DNA of 32,737 nt, taken from positions 1 to 32,737 of the forward strand of contig NZ_RRYH01000004.1 of the NCBI RefSeq assembly GCF_004010155.1, given 5' to 3'. This stretch comes from Solirhodobacter olei. GTDB taxonomy: Bacteria > Pseudomonadota > Alphaproteobacteria > Rhodobacterales > Rhodobacteraceae. The translations under genes and the position numbers were made by a program. Shown here piece by piece: positions 31,009 through 32,737 of the stretch. The notes below the pieces were generated by a model that was given only the letters and a program-made list of their open reading frames with translations, did not search any database and was not told the origin of the DNA. Within the stretch, counting starts at the first letter, position 1. Every line of letters starts with the position of its first letter.

Positions 31009-31461
31009 CTACTCCCGCCGCCCCGCGAAGAACTCCTTGAGCAATTCCGCGGTCTCCTCCGCCCCTATGCCGTCGTAGACCTCGGGCACATGGTGGCTTT
31101 GCGGATGGGCGAAGACCCGGGGACCATGGGCGACCCCGCCGGATTTCGGATCGGCCGCGCCATAGTAGAGCCGCGCGATGCGGGCCTGCGAGATCGCCGA
31201 GGCGCACATCGGGCAAGGCTCCAGCGTGACGTAGAGCGCGTGGCCCGGCAGCCTTTCCGACCCGGCCACCGCACAGGCCGCGCGCAGCGCCAGGATCTCG
31301 GCGTGGGCGGTGGGGTCGGAAAGCTCGCGCGTGCGGTTGCCGGCGCGGCCCACGACCCGGCCTTCGGGCGAGACGACGACGGCGCCCACCGGCACCTCGC
31401 CCCGCCCCGCCGCGGCGCGGGCTTCCTCTAGCGCATCCTGCATGAAACTGGTGAAGGCCAT
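31009..31461 (-). CDS. tadA: tRNA adenosine(34) deaminase
   Basis: The 150-residue deaminase converts the wobble adenosine of tRNA-Arg(ACG) to inosine. Zinc and catalytic residues are His53 and Glu55 (TAHAEILALR) and Cys83 and Cys86 (EPCPMCASA), followed by ARIARLYYGA, all typical of TadA. A 16-codon in-frame extension upstream is Arg/Ala-rich and not conserved in the family; the chosen ATG has only a weak ribosome site. It is divergent from the pseudouridine synthase gene, 75 bases away. Another nucleoside deaminase is possible but less likely. Confidence 0.92.
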   Translation of the reverse strand: MAFTSFMQDALEEARAAAGRGEVPVGAVVVSPEGRVVGRAGNRTRELSDPTAHAEILALRAACAVAGSERLPGHALYVTLEPCPMCASAISQARIARLYYGAADPKSGGVAHGPRVFAHPQSHHVPEVYDGIGAEETAELLKEFFAGRRE

Positions 31462-31536
31462 GCGATCTGATGGCCCGCCGCGCGCCGCTGCGCAAGCCCG
31501 CTTTCGCAAGCCTCAAAAGTGGCGTAGGGAGCCGCA

Positions 31537-32737
31537 ATGGACAAGCAGGATACATCCGGCGAGCGGATCGCCAAGGTGCTGGCGCGGGCGGGCGTCGCCT
31601 CGCGTCGCGAGGCGGAGCGGCTGATCGAGGCGGGCCTCGTCACGGTCAATGGCAAGGTCATCGACAGCCCGGCGCTGAACGTCACCGCGCGCGACCGGAT
31701 CATGGTCGAGGGCAAGCCCCTGCCCCAGCGCGAGCCGGCACGGCTCTGGCTCTATTACAAGCCCCTGGGCCTCGTCACCTCCGCCTCCGACGAGAAGGGC
31801 CGCGATACGGTCTTCGACAATCTCCCCGAGGGCCTGCCGCGGGTGATGCCCGTCGGCCGGCTCGACCTCAATTCCGAGGGCCTGTTGCTCTTGACCAACG
31901 ACGGCGGCCTGAAGCGGCGGCTGGAGCTGCCGTCGACCGGCTGGCTCCGCAAGTACCGCGTCCGCGTCAACGGCCGCCCGGAGGAGGCGACGCTGGAGCC
32001 GCTCCGCCAGGGCATCACCGTCGATGGCGAGGATTTCCAGCCGATGACGGTCAGCCTCGACCGCCAGCAGGGTGCCAATGCCTGGCTGACCGTGGGCCTG
32101 CGCGAGGGCCGCAACCGCGAGATCCGGCGCGCGATGGCGGCGGTGGGGCTTTTCGTCAACCGGCTGATCCGCGTCTCCTACGGGCCGTTCCGCCTCAACG
32201 AGCTGCAGCCCGGCGAGGTGCAGGAGGTCCGCGCCAAGGTGCTGCGCGACCAGCTCGGCCTGCCGGCGGAGGACGAGGCCGTGACGCCGCGCCAGCGCCC
32301 CGGAGCAGAGGAAGGCGCCCGCGTCCCGGTCAAGCGGGTGAACCCCCGCGCCGTGCCCGGCGAACGCCGCGTCGGCCGGATGGAAAAGCCCGGAACCCAG
32401 CCCGCGGCGCCCGAGGCCCCGGCCGACAGCCGCAAGGCCCGCCGCGCCGCCCGCTCGCCCGAAGCGCTCGCCCGCGCCCGCGCCGAACGCCCCGAGGACG
32501 ACCGGCCCGCGAAGCCCAAGGGCCCGCGCAAGCCCCGCGGCGGCGGCGAGGGCGGACCGGCGAAGAAATCCTTCGGCGGCCCCCGCCCCACGCGCGACGA
32601 TGGTGAAACCCGCCCGCCCCGCGCGAACTCCGCCGAGCGCGGCCCCCGCCCGGGCGGCCCGCGCGGTCCCGGGCGCGAGGGTGGGAAGCGCGAAGACGGT
32701 GGTGCCGGCGGAGGCAAGCCCGGCGGCCCGCGGCGCG
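31537..32737 (+). CDS. rluB: 23S rRNA pseudouridine synthase (RluB type), 3' end outside window
   Basis: The product has an N-terminal S4 RNA-binding domain (residues 8-60) and a RsuA/RluB catalytic domain (about 68-240) with the catalytic Asp110 in VGRLDLNSEGLLLLTND. RluB-type enzymes modify U2605 of 23S rRNA. After about residue 250 the chain becomes a long Arg/Pro/Gly/Ala/Lys-rich tail without hydrophobic residues, at least 150 residues long and still open at the window end, so the protein is truncated here by the edge, not by mutation. Such basic disordered tails occur in alphaproteobacterial members and may aid RNA binding. AGGGAG precedes the ATG. RluE or RsuA activity cannot be fully excluded. 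Confidence 0.92.
   Translation, partial: MDKQDTSGERIAKVLARAGVASRREAERLIEAGLVTVNGKVIDSPALNVTARDRIMVEGKPLPQREPARLWLYYKPLGLVTSASDEKGRDTVFDNLPEGLPRVMPVGRLDLNSEGLLLLTNDGGLKRRLELPSTGWLRKYRVRVNGRPEEATLEPLRQGITVDGEDFQPMTVSLDRQQGANAWLTVGLREGRNREIRRAMAAVGLFVNRLIRVSYGPFRLNELQPGEVQEVRAKVLRDQLGLPAEDEAVTPRQRPGAEEGARVPVKRVNPRAVPGERRVGRMEKPGTQPAAPEAPADSRKARRAARSPEALARARAERPEDDRPAKPKGPRKPRGGGEGGPAKKSFGGPRPTRDDGETRPPRANSAERGPRPGGPRGPGREGGKREDGGAGGGKPGGPRR

Noticed and set aside
28311-31040. A 909-codon rightward open frame opposite gatA and gatC
   Set aside because: It is the complement of well-conserved genes and has Arg/His/Asp-rich composition; no domain is recognisable.
1-32737. CRISPR array, prophage, complete insertion sequence, tRNA genes
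   Set aside because: No spaced repeats of the right size, no integrase, capsid or transposase genes and no tRNA-like folds were seen.

Overview
The window is high-GC chromosomal DNA from an alphaproteobacterium, most likely a member of the Rhodobacteraceae (Rhodobacterales). This rests on gene content: a betI-betA / choXWV choline cluster, a PccR/RamB-type short-chain acyl regulator with TTTGCAAA boxes, a DUF1127 micro-protein beside a LysR gene, the Rhodobacterales form of YmdB, and long intergenic hairpins built on GAGTATT or GGGATATTT arms. No tRNA, rRNA, CRISPR array, prophage or complete insertion sequence is visible. Genus cannot be fixed from sequence alone.

Layout. 1-2.4 kb: a possible gene end, a 34-residue membrane micro-protein, an array of helically phased 11-bp repeats, a perfect palindrome, the acyl-responsive regulator, and a convergent DUF465 gene. 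2.5-8.5 kb: the choline module. betI, a glutathione transferase-like gene and choline dehydrogenase run left; the choline importer choX-choW-choV runs right; an ATTGAC/GTCAAT operator lies between them. No betaine aldehyde dehydrogenase gene (betB) is present. 8.7-11.8 kb: a GYD-domain protein behind a multi-half-site operator, two tandemly duplicated EamA exporters, and YebC. 11.9-17.8 kb: a leftward run of lipoprotein, SLC13/RCK transporter, a third EamA protein, YmdB, 5-formyl-THF cyclo-ligase and MgtE, mostly joined by ATGA or GTGA overlaps. 18-21.4 kb: a purine-salvage pair, guanine deaminase and an 8-oxoguanine deaminase-like amidohydrolase, facing each other around a methyltransferase, a long hairpin and a second copy of the 11-bp repeat array. 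21.6-25.3 kb: hisN, an XRE regulator with a consensus sigma-54 promoter, a LysR/DUF1127 pair, and a Bax-inhibitor-1 gene behind a heat-shock type promoter. 25.5-32.7 kb: GNAT, rpmG, the RNase P RNA gene, an AmpD-type amidase, an Excalibur-like lipoprotein, gatCA, an MBL-fold hydrolase, tadA and a truncated rluB-type gene.

Most genes are core or metabolic. The least explained parts are non-coding: (1) the leader of the 8-oxoguanine deaminase-like gene, where three mutually incompatible perfect or near-perfect helices surround the Shine-Dalgarno, like an uncharacterised translational switch; (2) two separate arrays of 11-bp CGGTGC repeats sharing an 18-nt identical core; (3) the sigma-54 and CtrA-like sites before the XRE gene; (4) the rnpB promoter whose -10 is the stop codon of the upstream amidase.

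All coordinates and motifs were read by eye. No database search, folding calculation or alignment was run, and family names are from recall.
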